A stretch of DNA of 26,525 nt from NCBI GenBank assembly GCA_964432945.1, contig CAYSPO010000018.1, positions 1-26,525 on the forward strand, given 5' to 3'. Shown one piece after another: positions 16,443 through 23,668 of the stretch. Position numbers and translations under genes: made by a program. Each line of letters opens with the position of its first letter. Position 1 is the stretch's first letter. The notes beneath the pieces were generated by a model, which was given only the letters and a program-made list of their open reading frames with translations, did no database searches and had not been told where the DNA came from. This DNA comes from CAYSPO01 sp964432945. GTDB taxonomy: Bacteria; Bacillota; Clostridia; Tissierellales; Peptoniphilaceae.

Positions 16443-16452
16443 CATATAGTAT
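16437..16452. promoter_or_regulatory. nrdR box: Probable NrdR box overlapping the nrdD -35
   Basis: GCACAACATATAGTAT matches the known NrdR consensus ACACWATATATWGTGT at 13 of 16 positions. NrdR is the ATP/dATP-sensing repressor of ribonucleotide reductase operons and usually binds two boxes about three helical turns apart. A second dyad centred about 30.5 bp away (16408-16420) covers the -10, but it matches the consensus poorly. Confidence 0.55.
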
Positions 16453-16466
16453 AACCATGTATTTAA

Positions 16467-16495
16467 TTGATAATCCCATGCTACTGGGATAAACT
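16467..16495 (+). promoter_or_regulatory. Candidate plus-strand promoter with a dyad filling its spacer
   Basis: TTGATA (16467-16472), exactly 17 nt, TAAACT (16490-16495). The spacer is almost entirely an inverted repeat: ATCCCA (16473-16478), 6 nt, TGGGAT (16485-16490). It could drive a long leader for the regulator gene or a short RNA. The -10 is weak. Confidence 0.3.
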
Positions 16496-16557
16496 AAAAA
16501 TTGTCTTCAATTTAGTTAAAGATATCTAAAAAAAGTTCATTGATTTTTGAAAATATC

Positions 16558-16573
16558 GACCTATATATAGGTC
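16558..16573. repeat. 16-bp perfect palindrome
   Basis: GACCTATATATAGGTC, followed on the plus strand by ATTTTTACT. Operator or weak terminator-like hairpin; no family recognised. Confidence 0.4.
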
Positions 16574-16677
16574 ATTTTTACTATATATAAAAATAAAAAA
16601 TAATTCTGTTATATTATTAAAATTTCTAATTATGAAAAATGTAAATAAAACAAAGAATAACTTTTTGAAAAAAAGAA

Positions 16678-16686
16678 TGGTATACT
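16678..16686 (+). promoter_or_regulatory. Extended -10 promoter of the CRP/FNR-type regulator
   Basis: TGG TATACT, with no good -35. Predicted start near 16693, about 25 nt before the ATG. Confidence 0.45.
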
Positions 16687-16717
16687 AAGAAAAATACTTG
16701 TTTTGAAAGGAATAACA

Positions 16718-17389
16718 ATGAAACTCATTAAAGAAAACTGTATCTTATTCAAAAACTTATCTTGTAATGATATTGATAATATATTAAAGATTACAAAATC
16801 AAAAACCGCAAATTATGAAAAGAACAGCTATATATTTAACTCTGGAGATTATCCTAATTATCTTTATATGCTTTTAGATGGACAAGTTATTCTAGAGAAA
16901 ACAAATATTGATGGAAAAAAATTAATTATGAATACCTTTGAGAAACAAGGCACTGTATTTGGTGAAGTTTTTGTTATTCTTAAAGATGAAAACCTTCCAT
17001 ATAGCTGCAGAGCTAATAAAGATAGTAAAGTTATAAAAATTCCAAGAAACTTCTTTAACTCTTTAGAAGATTACCATATTTATTATAATATTCTAACTCA
17101 AAATCTCATGGAAATTTTAGCTAAAAAAGCCTTTCACTTAAATCAAAAGATTGAAATTCACTCTTCTTTTAGCTTAAGGCAAAAGATTTCTAATTATCTA
17201 CTTCAATTAGAAATAACAAATAATAAAGTAAACTTAGGCTTCAACAGAGAGTCTTTAGCCGATTATATTGGAACAACAAGGCCATCTTTATCACGAGAAT
17301 TAATTAATATGGAAAATGATGGGCTTATTAAAGTAGATGGCAATATTGTTGAACTTTTAGCTTTAGATAAAATAAGAGATCTAATTTAG
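16718..17389 (+). CDS. CRP/FNR-family transcription regulator, HcpR-like
   Basis: Dimeric sensor-regulator of 223 residues. Residues about 8-120 form a cNMP-binding-type beta-roll (IFNSGDYPNYLYMLLDGQVIL, GTVFGEVFVI), then a long dimerisation helix (about 122-145) and a winged helix-turn-helix at about 153-210 with recognition helix TRPSLSRELINMENDG. There is no N-terminal Cys cluster for an FNR Fe-S centre, and the cyclic-nucleotide contact residues of CRP are not evident. HcpR proteins of this family control hcp in anaerobes in response to NO. The call rests on family type and on the hcp operon 4 kb away with a CRP/FNR-type operator. The ATG at 16718 with AAGGA 6 nt upstream is chosen over an in-frame TTG at 16703. 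Confidence 0.75.
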   Translation: MKLIKENCILFKNLSCNDIDNILKITKSKTANYEKNSYIFNSGDYPNYLYMLLDGQVILEKTNIDGKKLIMNTFEKQGTVFGEVFVILKDENLPYSCRANKDSKVIKIPRNFFNSLEDYHIYYNILTQNLMEILAKKAFHLNQKIEIHSSFSLRQKISNYLLQLEITNNKVNLGFNRESLADYIGTTRPSLSRELINMENDGLIKVDGNIVELLALDKIRDLI

Positions 17390-17430
17390 TAAAATAGTTA
17401 TTATATATTAAGTCTTTATTTAATCATAAT

Positions 17431-17460
17431 AAAAAACCCCCTATATTTAGGGAGTTTTTT
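17431..17460. terminator. Bidirectional terminator between the regulator and the surface-protein gene
   Basis: A6 and T6 flank a C/G-rich stem: AAAAAACCCCCTA pairs with TAGGGAGTTTTTT, with one C-A mismatch and a 4-nt loop. T-runs on both strands serve the two convergent genes. Confidence 0.85.
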
Positions 17461-17479
17461 ATTGTTTTATTTTCTAATA

Positions 17480-20400
17480 TTACTTAAATAGCTTATCAGA
17501 AACAGAATTAATTCCACCAAAAATTTCTACTTCTTTTATATTATTTGCTTTGATGTATTTTCCTGCTTTCTCATTTAACTTATCTTGTTCTGTTAATATA
17601 ATTGGCATTGAATTCTTTCCTGCTAACGAGCTTATTACTAAAGCATCTGAGAACTGATTTCCATTTACTAAGGCTATTTTTTCTGTCTCTGGGAATAATT
17701 CTTCAGCTACTTTTGTTGCTGTTTCGTATTTATTTTCTCCGGCTATTCTATGAGCTTTTTCAAAGTTTTCTTCTACTTTTTTACTTACTGAATTTTCTCC
17801 TCCTATTACTAAAGCTTCTTTAATTGATTTTTCATTTAGATAATCTTTAGCATATGAAAGGTCTGTTCCGTTAGTTAGGATTATAGCCATCTTTTCTTTT
17901 GCTGCATAAGCTCCTATTGATAGAGCGTCTTCGTGTCTTTCTCCTAGGGCTACTATTACCCTATCTTGTCCTGAGTTAGCTTCTAGGACAACTTTAGCTA
18001 TTTCTAGAGCTGTTTGATATCTATTTTCCCCTTTTATTCTTTCTACCTTTCCTAATTTAGAGTAGAATTCTTCTTGAGTTTTAGATACTGAATTTTCTCC
18101 ACCTACTATAATTATATTTTTAGCTCCTAGTCTTTCGATTTCTTTTTTAACTAAATCTTGGTTTTTACCTTCACTTGTTAATAGAAGTGGAGCATTTTTA
18201 ATGCTTGTAAGAGGTGATGCTGCTAGAGAGTCTGGGAAATCTTCTCCATTAGCTAGAATTACTGTATCAGCTTTATCAAATTGTTTTTTACTTACTTCTA
18301 TAGCTGTTAGGTATCTATTATCTCCAGCTGTTCTTTCAACTTTGACTATTGGCATATTTTCAGAACCATACACTATAGCAATTTTTTCAATCATTAGTGA
18401 GTCTAAAGTAAATTTAATTTGACTTCCTTCTTGTGTAAATTCAATTTCTCTAAGTTCTCCATTATTATTTACTCTATATAACTTTGAAACTGTTTTTTCA
18501 TTTCCAAGTTCTCTAGTAAATTTAAACTCGCCTGATGCTAGTTTAGATGTTTCGCATCTAAATGGATTAATAACTCTGAATTCTAATAGTTGAGCATCAA
18601 GTCCTTTAAGATTTTCTATACTTTCAGCTTCTAATTCTTTACCTAAAAGCTCTAAATTATTGAACTTAAGACCTGTTACTTTTGTTTTACCAGAAGGACA
18701 AGTAATTATAGTATCATTTTTATGTTCATTTGCTTTTTCAATTAAAGTAAAAGCATTGATATAGTTACAGCTAGAATGATCGAATGGGAATTTACCAAAA
18801 GTTGTCCATCCATCTCCCTTTTGCTTATCTTTTATTACGATAGGATATGATTCAATTGAATATTTATCATCTTCAACTACCACCATATAAGTTACATCTT
18901 CTATTAAATCTACTGAAACTTTTCCATTTTCATTGCTTGTTGCTTCTAAAGTTTCAATTTCACTTATAAATTTAAATTTAACACCTGGAATAGCCTTGCC
19001 ATTAAATATAGCATTTTTTTCAACTGGACATCTATATCCTTTAAAAGAATCTGTTTTCTTATAAAGAGTTAGATCTTCAAATTCTTTTTCATCTTTAAAG
19101 TTATATGGCTTTGTTTCTGTATTCATCTGTCTTATATACATATTATCCATATGGAAAACTTCATCTTTGGCAGAGATAATGTACTTATTTCCTTTAATAA
19201 GCTCTAACTCTGGTAAGAAATGAGTGCCGTTTTCATCTTTTATAGACTTAAATTCTTTAACAATTTCTTGGTTTGTACTATCAAAAAGTTGGAAATTAAT
19301 TTCTTTTTCTACTTTTATTTCTTCTTTATTTTCGTCATCTACTTGTTCAAATAAAGGAATGCTTATTGTAGTAACTTTTTCATCATAGAAAGTACATAAT
19401 TCATCACCACAGCCACCATCTGGGTTATCTGGAATTTCTTGAGAAGGTTCTTCACCAATCTTATTGATAAATAAAGCCTTTAGTTTTCCATCGTCATTTT
19501 CTTTTATTTTATCTTCATCAAATATTGGCCAGTATAAGCCATCATCTGGATGAGTTTTCATAGTTACATGAACAGGTTCCATTTCATATTTATCATTATC
19601 CTTTAAGCTAATGGTATAACCTTTTAAAATACTTGTATCAAAAGTTAAAAATTCTCCATCAAAGGCTTTAGTTTGTACGTTTCCTGTTTCATCTTCTTTT
19701 ATTTCGAATTCTATACCAGCTTCAGCAGAAGCACCTTTATTAAATACATATATTCTTACCATATATGTTCCTTGGTAAACTTCTACTCTAGAAATAGGAT
19801 CAGAAAAACCTTCTCTTATAGCTAATCCTGAATCATCTACTGTAAATGAATAACCATTCATTTTATAAGTATAATCCATTTTTCTGACTATATTTATAGT
19901 GTATTTTACACCCTTTATTAAATCTAGGTTTAAATATCCATCTTCATCGCTAGTAAATTCTCTTGTTTGTCCATCTCCAGTTACTGAAAATGTTACTTTA
20001 TCTTGAGTTATATTTGATTTAGCTGTTAAATCCCATAATGGAAGCTTTAATTCTACCTTTTCTCCATCAGAATGTTCCCCTACTAAATCTGCTTTTTTAA
20101 TAACAGTGATTTTACTTAAATCACCTAAATCTTCATTACTTAATTCATCATATGCTTTTACAATACCTTCATTTGACACAGTAAACCAGTAATAATTAAA
20201 GTATTCTGGTCTTTCTTCTCCGTGAATTAAAGTATGATCATTCCCTGGTGTAACAACGCCTAGTTTCATTCTATGACCAACAGTAGCTTTAACTCCTGAT
20301 AGCTTACCATCTTTGACAGAATAGTTTTCCATACTTTTATTTTCTTTATTAAATGTATGGAATTTTAGTCCTTCTTCGGCTTTTTCACCATTAGAGTAGA

Positions 20401-20902
20401 CTACTTCTATATCATCAAGGGTTACTGTATCCCCATATGTATACTTAGATTTTCCTAAGTCATCTGATTGAGCTTCAGATAATACCAAAGAATCTATTGC
20501 CTGGGAAGAATTATCACTTAAGAACTTTCTTACAGAATTTTCTTTTAAAACTACTACATTTTTTTGGTCTAAATTATCACTTATATTTTCAATTTCGCAT
20601 CCTTTTGGATTATCTACACTTAATCTCCAAAATGAACCAGAGTCTGTTTCATAAAGTTCACTCAAGTCAAGTTTACCATCTTTTGACTTAAGTAAAATCT
20701 CTTCACTTATACTATCTTTATAAAATCCTTCTTCTTTACACTTAATTATTATTTCATCTTCAATGGCTTTTCCATCTTGATCAACTAAATTAATTACATA
20801 ATTATTCTCGGCTGCCTTAGCTTCTATTCCAAATATAGGTATTATACTTGAAAATAAAATACAAAATAATAATAAAAATGATACTGATTGTTTTTTATTC
20901 AT
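17480..20902 (-). CDS. Secreted surface protein with repeated beta modules and three CWB2 cell-wall-binding repeats
   Basis: 1140-residue exported protein. A signal peptide (residues 1-31, ending AKA before AENN) is followed by a long modular region and a C-terminal anchor. The anchor is three CWB2 repeats starting near residues 854, 951 and 1048; each begins with a form of R-x-x-G-x-N/D-R/K-Y-x-T-A and contains an IIIVGGENSVS-like block. In clostridia such triplets bind a wall-linked anionic polymer, and there is no LPXTG motif. The middle has several modules of about 100 residues built as: charged strands, D-x-x-G-x-L/V near a turn, then I-K-G-x-x-Y-x-I/V-x. A segment near 150-210 (YTYGDTVTLDDIEVVYSNGEK) resembles Ig-like domains. 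Eight Cys remain in the mature part, including CGDELC near 497. AGGAGG precedes the ATG. Role (adhesin, structural) unknown. Confidence 0.85.
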   Translation of the reverse strand: MNKKQSVSFLLLFCILFSSIIPIFGIEAKAAENNYVINLVDQDGKAIEDEIIIKCKEEGFYKDSISEEILLKSKDGKLDLSELYETDSGSFWRLSVDNPKGCEIENISDNLDQKNVVVLKENSVRKFLSDNSSQAIDSLVLSEAQSDDLGKSKYTYGDTVTLDDIEVVYSNGEKAEEGLKFHTFNKENKSMENYSVKDGKLSGVKATVGHRMKLGVVTPGNDHTLIHGEERPEYFNYYWFTVSNEGIVKAYDELSNEDLGDLSKITVIKKADLVGEHSDGEKVELKLPLWDLTAKSNITQDKVTFSVTGDGQTREFTSDEDGYLNLDLIKGVKYTINIVRKMDYTYKMNGYSFTVDDSGLAIREGFSDPISRVEVYQGTYMVRIYVFNKGASAEAGIEFEIKEDETGNVQTKAFDGEFLTFDTSILKGYTISLKDNDKYEMEPVHVTMKTHPDDGLYWPIFDEDKIKENDDGKLKALFINKIGEEPSQEIPDNPDGGCGDELCTFYDEKVTTISIPLFEQVDDENKEEIKVEKEINFQLFDSTNQEIVKEFKSIKDENGTHFLPELELIKGNKYIISAKDEVFHMDNMYIRQMNTETKPYNFKDEKEFEDLTLYKKTDSFKGYRCPVEKNAIFNGKAIPGVKFKFISEIETLEATSNENGKVSVDLIEDVTYMVVVEDDKYSIESYPIVIKDKQKGDGWTTFGKFPFDHSSCNYINAFTLIEKANEHKNDTIITCPSGKTKVTGLKFNNLELLGKELEAESIENLKGLDAQLLEFRVINPFRCETSKLASGEFKFTRELGNEKTVSKLYRVNNNGELREIEFTQEGSQIKFTLDSLMIEKIAIVYGSENMPIVKVERTAGDNRYLTAIEVSKKQFDKADTVILANGEDFPDSLAASPLTSIKNAPLLLTSEGKNQDLVKKEIERLGAKNIIIVGGENSVSKTQEEFYSKLGKVERIKGENRYQTALEIAKVVLEANSGQDRVIVALGERHEDALSIGAYAAKEKMAIILTNGTDLSYAKDYLNEKSIKEALVIGGENSVSKKVEENFEKAHRIAGENKYETATKVAEELFPETEKIALVNGNQFSDALVISSLAGKNSMPIILTEQDKLNEKAGKYIKANNIKEVEIFGGINSVSDKLFK

Positions 20903-21051
20903 AAATCCTCCTAGTTTTCTTTATACTAATTGTTAGTTTTCTAGTTATTTAATATTTTATAAATTTAATCATTAGATATATATATTATCACCTTCAATCA
21001 TTATATATTTATATACACTAATATACCCACTAAAAAACATAGCATTTTTAT

Positions 21052-21106
21052 TTATTAAATTAATTTATTTTTATTGTTTTATTAATTTTTTAATAAAGTC
21101 AAATAT
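21052..21106 (+). repeat. 55-bp sequence, left copy, abutting the gap
   Basis: Identical over 55 bases to 21207-21261, on the other side of the N run. It is AT-rich with an imperfect inverted repeat (TTTATTAAATTAAT against ATTAATTTTTTAATAAA). See the right copy. Confidence 0.95.
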
Positions 21107-21206
21107 NNNNNNNNNNNNNNNNNNNNNNNNNNNNNNNNNNNNNNNNNNNNNNNNNNNNNNNNNNNNNNNNNNNNNNNNNNNNNNNNNNNNNNNNNNNNNN
21201 NNNNNN
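21107..21206. other. Assembly gap of exactly 100 N
   Basis: A run of 100 N, the usual placeholder for a gap of unknown size. The identical flanks suggest that little or nothing is missing. Confidence 0.99.
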
Positions 21207-21261
21207 TTATTAAATTAATTTATTTTTATTGTTTTATTAATTTTTTAATAAAGTCAAATAT
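21207..21261 (+). repeat. 55-bp sequence, right copy, abutting the gap
   Basis: Identical to 21052-21106. The identity begins exactly at the end of the N run and ends exactly where the left copy meets it. Confidence 0.95.
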
Positions 21262-21291
21262 TAACAATTCGCAATGTATTACTTATCTTTC

Positions 21292-21305
21292 GTAACTTAT
21301 GTTAC
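21292..21305. promoter_or_regulatory. CRP/FNR-type operator upstream of hcp (putative HcpR site)
   Basis: GTAAC-TTAT-GTTAC, a perfect inverted repeat with 5-bp arms and a 4-nt centre, the size and symmetry of CRP/FNR-family sites. Its centre (21298.5) is 41.5 bp upstream of the start predicted from the -10, the classical class II activator position. Confidence 0.7.
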
Positions 21306-21327
21306 AGAATTTAACTTTTCTATTGGA

Positions 21328-21333
21328 TATAAT
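21328..21333 (+). promoter_or_regulatory. -10 element of the hcp promoter
   Basis: A perfect TATAAT with no recognisable -35 at 16-18 nt (the place holds CAGAAT), as expected of an activator-dependent promoter. Predicted start near 21340, leader about 40 nt. Confidence 0.65.
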
Positions 21334-21380
21334 TTTTATAGAATAATTAAATTTTAGAAGAAACGAAAGCGAGGAATTTT

Positions 21381-23021
21381 ATGTCAATGTTTTGTTTTCA
21401 ATGCCAAGAAACTGTAAAAAATGAAGGATGTACAATAAAAGGGGTTTGTGGTAAATCTGCATACTTATCTAATATCCAAGATTTGTTAGTCTTTGCTAGC
21501 AAATCTTTATCTGATGTATTGGTTGCACTAAGAAATGAAGGAAAAGAGGTTTCAAAAGAACTTAATCATATAGTTACAAATAACTTATTTACTACAATAA
21601 CTAATGCAAATTTTGACGATAAAGTTATATTAAATCAGATAAAAGAAACTCTTGAAATAAAAGAGAAAGAAAGAAAATCATTAGCTGATGATAGTGTTTT
21701 AACTGATATAGGTAAATACTATGAAAATGATGATATTAAGCTTTTAGAAAAGTCAAAAACTATTGGTGTCTTAAGGACAAAAGATGAAAATATAAGATCT
21801 TTAAGAGAACTTATTTTATATGGCTTGAAAGGCTTAGCTGCTTATGTAAAACATGCAAATGTATTATCTAAAGAAAATAATGAAATAGATATTTTTATTC
21901 AAGAAACCCTAGTTAAACTAGATAATGATAATTTGAGTATAGATGAACTTGTAAATTTAACATTAGAAACTGGATCTTTTGGTGTTCAAGGTATGGCTTT
22001 ATTAGATGAAGCAAATACTAGTAAATATGGAAATCCAGAAATTACAAAGGTTAATATCGGGGTTGGATTAAATCCAGGAATATTAATTTCGGGACATGAC
22101 CTTAGAGATATGGAAATGCTTTTAGAACAAAGTCAAAATAGTGGAGTAGATGTTTATACACATTCTGAAATGCTTCCTGCTCACTACTACCCTGCTTTTA
22201 AGAAGTACGATAATTTTATAGGTAACTATGGAAATGCTTGGTGGAAGCAAGGAGAAGAATTTAGTTCATTTAATGGACCTATTTTAATGACAACTAACTG
22301 TATTGTTCCTGTAAGAGATGAATACGCTGACAGAATTTATACTACTGGAGCTGCCGGGTATCCCAATGCTAAGCACATCGAGGGAGAGATTGGAGAGTGG
22401 AAAGATTTCTCAGAAATCATAGAACATGCAAAAAGATGTAAGGCACCGAAAGAAATAGAAAGTGGAACTATTGTGGGTGGTTTTGCTCATAATCAAGTTG
22501 TTGAATTAGCAGATGAAATTGTTAAAGCTGTTAATAGCGGTGATATAACAAAATTTGTTGTTATGGCTGGTTGTGATGGAAGACAAAAGTCAAGAAATTA
22601 TTATAGTGATTTTGCTAAAGAACTCCCAAAATCTGCAGTTATTCTAACTGCTGGCTGTGCTAAGTACAGGTATAATAAATTAAATCTTGGAGATATTAAT
22701 GGAATACCTAGAGTGTTAGATGCTGGACAATGCAACGACTCTTATTCTCTTGTTCAAATTGCTATAAAACTTGCTGAAATCTTTAATCTTGATGATGTGA
22801 ATGATCTTCCTATAATTTATAATATAGCTTGGTATGAACAAAAAGCAGTAATTGTATTGCTTGCTTTATTATCCTTAGGAATAAAGAATATTCATCTAGG
22901 TCCAAGCCTACCAGCCTTTTTATCTCCAGCTGTAACTGATGTTCTTGTTGAAAACTTTGGAATTTCTCCTATTTCTAATGTTGAAGATGATATAGAAAAA
23001 TTCTTTCCAACACAAGCTTAA
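21381..23021 (+). CDS. hcp: Hybrid-cluster protein (Hcp), class I
   Basis: Cytoplasmic Fe-S protein with hydroxylamine reductase activity; in E. coli Hcp acts as a high-affinity NO reductase, so it is taken as an NO-detoxifying enzyme. At 546 residues it is full length. The N-terminal cluster motif is Cys5-x2-Cys8-x8-Cys17-x5-Cys23, the class I (anaerobe) spacing for [4Fe-4S]. All eight expected ligands of the Fe-S-O hybrid cluster are present: His239 (GHDLRD), Glu263 (HSEMLP), Cys307, Cys398 (AGCDGR, the persulfide position), Cys426, Cys451, Glu486 and Lys488 (WYEQK). GAGGA lies 5 nt before the ATG. No hcr reductase gene lies next to it; the following gene is a hemerythrin, 27 nt downstream. 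Confidence 0.97.
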   Translation: MSMFCFQCQETVKNEGCTIKGVCGKSAYLSNIQDLLVFASKSLSDVLVALRNEGKEVSKELNHIVTNNLFTTITNANFDDKVILNQIKETLEIKEKERKSLADDSVLTDIGKYYENDDIKLLEKSKTIGVLRTKDENIRSLRELILYGLKGLAAYVKHANVLSKENNEIDIFIQETLVKLDNDNLSIDELVNLTLETGSFGVQGMALLDEANTSKYGNPEITKVNIGVGLNPGILISGHDLRDMEMLLEQSQNSGVDVYTHSEMLPAHYYPAFKKYDNFIGNYGNAWWKQGEEFSSFNGPILMTTNCIVPVRDEYADRIYTTGAAGYPNAKHIEGEIGEWKDFSEIIEHAKRCKAPKEIESGTIVGGFAHNQVVELADEIVKAVNSGDITKFVVMAGCDGRQKSRNYYSDFAKELPKSAVILTAGCAKYRYNKLNLGDINGIPRVLDAGQCNDSYSLVQIAIKLAEIFNLDDVNDLPIIYNIAWYEQKAVIVLLALLSLGIKNIHLGPSLPAFLSPAVTDVLVENFGISPISNVEDDIEKFFPTQA

Positions 23022-23048
23022 ATAAAAATTAATATAAGGGAGTTATTT

Positions 23049-23600
23049 ATGGAGTCAATAAAAATATTAGAAGCTGAACATGATAATATCTCGTCTATGC
23101 TTGATATAATTAAATATATGACTATGGAAATATTAACTGGAAACAATATTAAAACTGATCATTTTAGATTAGTTTCATCTTTTATAAGTGAATATGCTGA
23201 TGGTTACCATCATGATAAAGAAGAAAAAATATTATTTCAAAATATGCTTGCATATTCAGGGAGTGTTGCTAAGCCTCTTATAGAGAACGGTATGTTAGTT
23301 GAACATGACTTAGCAAGATATTATAATAGGTCTCTTAAAACTTCTTTAGACAATTATGATAAAGAGCCAAGCAAAGAAAATTTAGTAGATATTTTAACAT
23401 TTTCTCTTTCTTATAGAGACCTTTTAACAAGACATATAGAAAAAGAGAATTCTACTGTATTTACCTTTGCTGAAAGAAGTTTAGATAAAGATAAAAAAAG
23501 AGATACAGACAATGAGTTTAACTTATATGAAAAGAAAAAATCTAATTCTGTTGAAATTCAGTTGAATAATTTGAAAAAACTACAAGATATATATTTATAG
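23049..23600 (+). CDS. Hemerythrin-like diiron protein
   Basis: A four-helix hemerythrin HHE-type protein of 183 residues. Likely iron ligands: His11 (AEHDNI), His54/His55 with Glu58/Glu59 (YHHDKEEKILF), His86 (VEHDLARYY), His129 and Glu133 (LTRHIEKEN). Residues beyond about 148 are a charged extension without a known domain. Proteins of this class bind O2 or NO, and related diiron proteins (YtfE/RIC, ScdA) repair Fe-S clusters damaged by NO. Here it is the second gene of the hcp operon (GGGAG before the ATG), so a role in protecting or repairing Fe-S enzymes is a reasonable inference. It is shorter than YtfE and lacks that protein's N-terminal domain. Confidence 0.85.
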   Translation: MESIKILEAEHDNISSMLDIIKYMTMEILTGNNIKTDHFRLVSSFISEYADGYHHDKEEKILFQNMLAYSGSVAKPLIENGMLVEHDLARYYNRSLKTSLDNYDKEPSKENLVDILTFSLSYRDLLTRHIEKENSTVFTFAERSLDKDKKRDTDNEFNLYEKKKSNSVEIQLNNLKKLQDIYL

Positions 23601-23610
23601 ATTTTTTCTA

Positions 23611-23638
23611 AAAGCCCTTTTTTCCTAAAGGGCTTTTT
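23611..23638 (+). terminator. Terminator of the hcp-hemerythrin operon
   Basis: AAAAGCCCTTT and AAAGGGCTTTT form an 11-bp stem with a 6-nt loop, followed by further T's. Confidence 0.92.
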
Positions 23639-23668
23639 TTATTGAAAAAGTCTATTTTCTAGCTTTCT

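Larger units (their letters stand above)
16305..16717. other. nrdD/hcpR-like divergent intergenic region rich in inverted repeats
   Basis: 413 nt without a convincing gene. It holds the nrdD leader hairpin, the nrdD promoter with a NrdR-type box, a further candidate plus-strand promoter with a dyad in its spacer, a 16-bp palindrome and the proximal promoter of the regulator gene. Short frames here are a few codons long only. Confidence 0.8.
20903..21380. other. AT-rich intergenic region containing an assembly gap
   Basis: No gene seen. The left part carries the 5' leader of the surface-protein gene; several AT-rich hexamers could be a -10, but none has a good -35, so I call no promoter. The middle is a run of N flanked by identical 55-bp sequences, and the right part is the hcp control region. 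If the two 55-mers are one sequence, the true spacing between the genes is about 323 nt. Confidence 0.8.

Noticed and set aside
17857..18343. CWB2 repeats considered as a DNA-level tandem repeat or CRISPR-like array
   Set aside because: The repeats are protein-level, about 97 residues apart with divergent DNA; there are no short identical repeats and spacers.
17602..18422. Plus-strand open frames within the surface-protein gene
   Set aside because: They are antisense to the CWB2 repeats, Leu/Phe-rich, without ribosome binding sites; the repeat structure of the minus-strand protein explains them.
20903..21051. Promoter for the surface-protein gene
   Set aside because: Several TATAAT-like hexamers occur, but with this base composition none stands out and no acceptable -35 goes with them.
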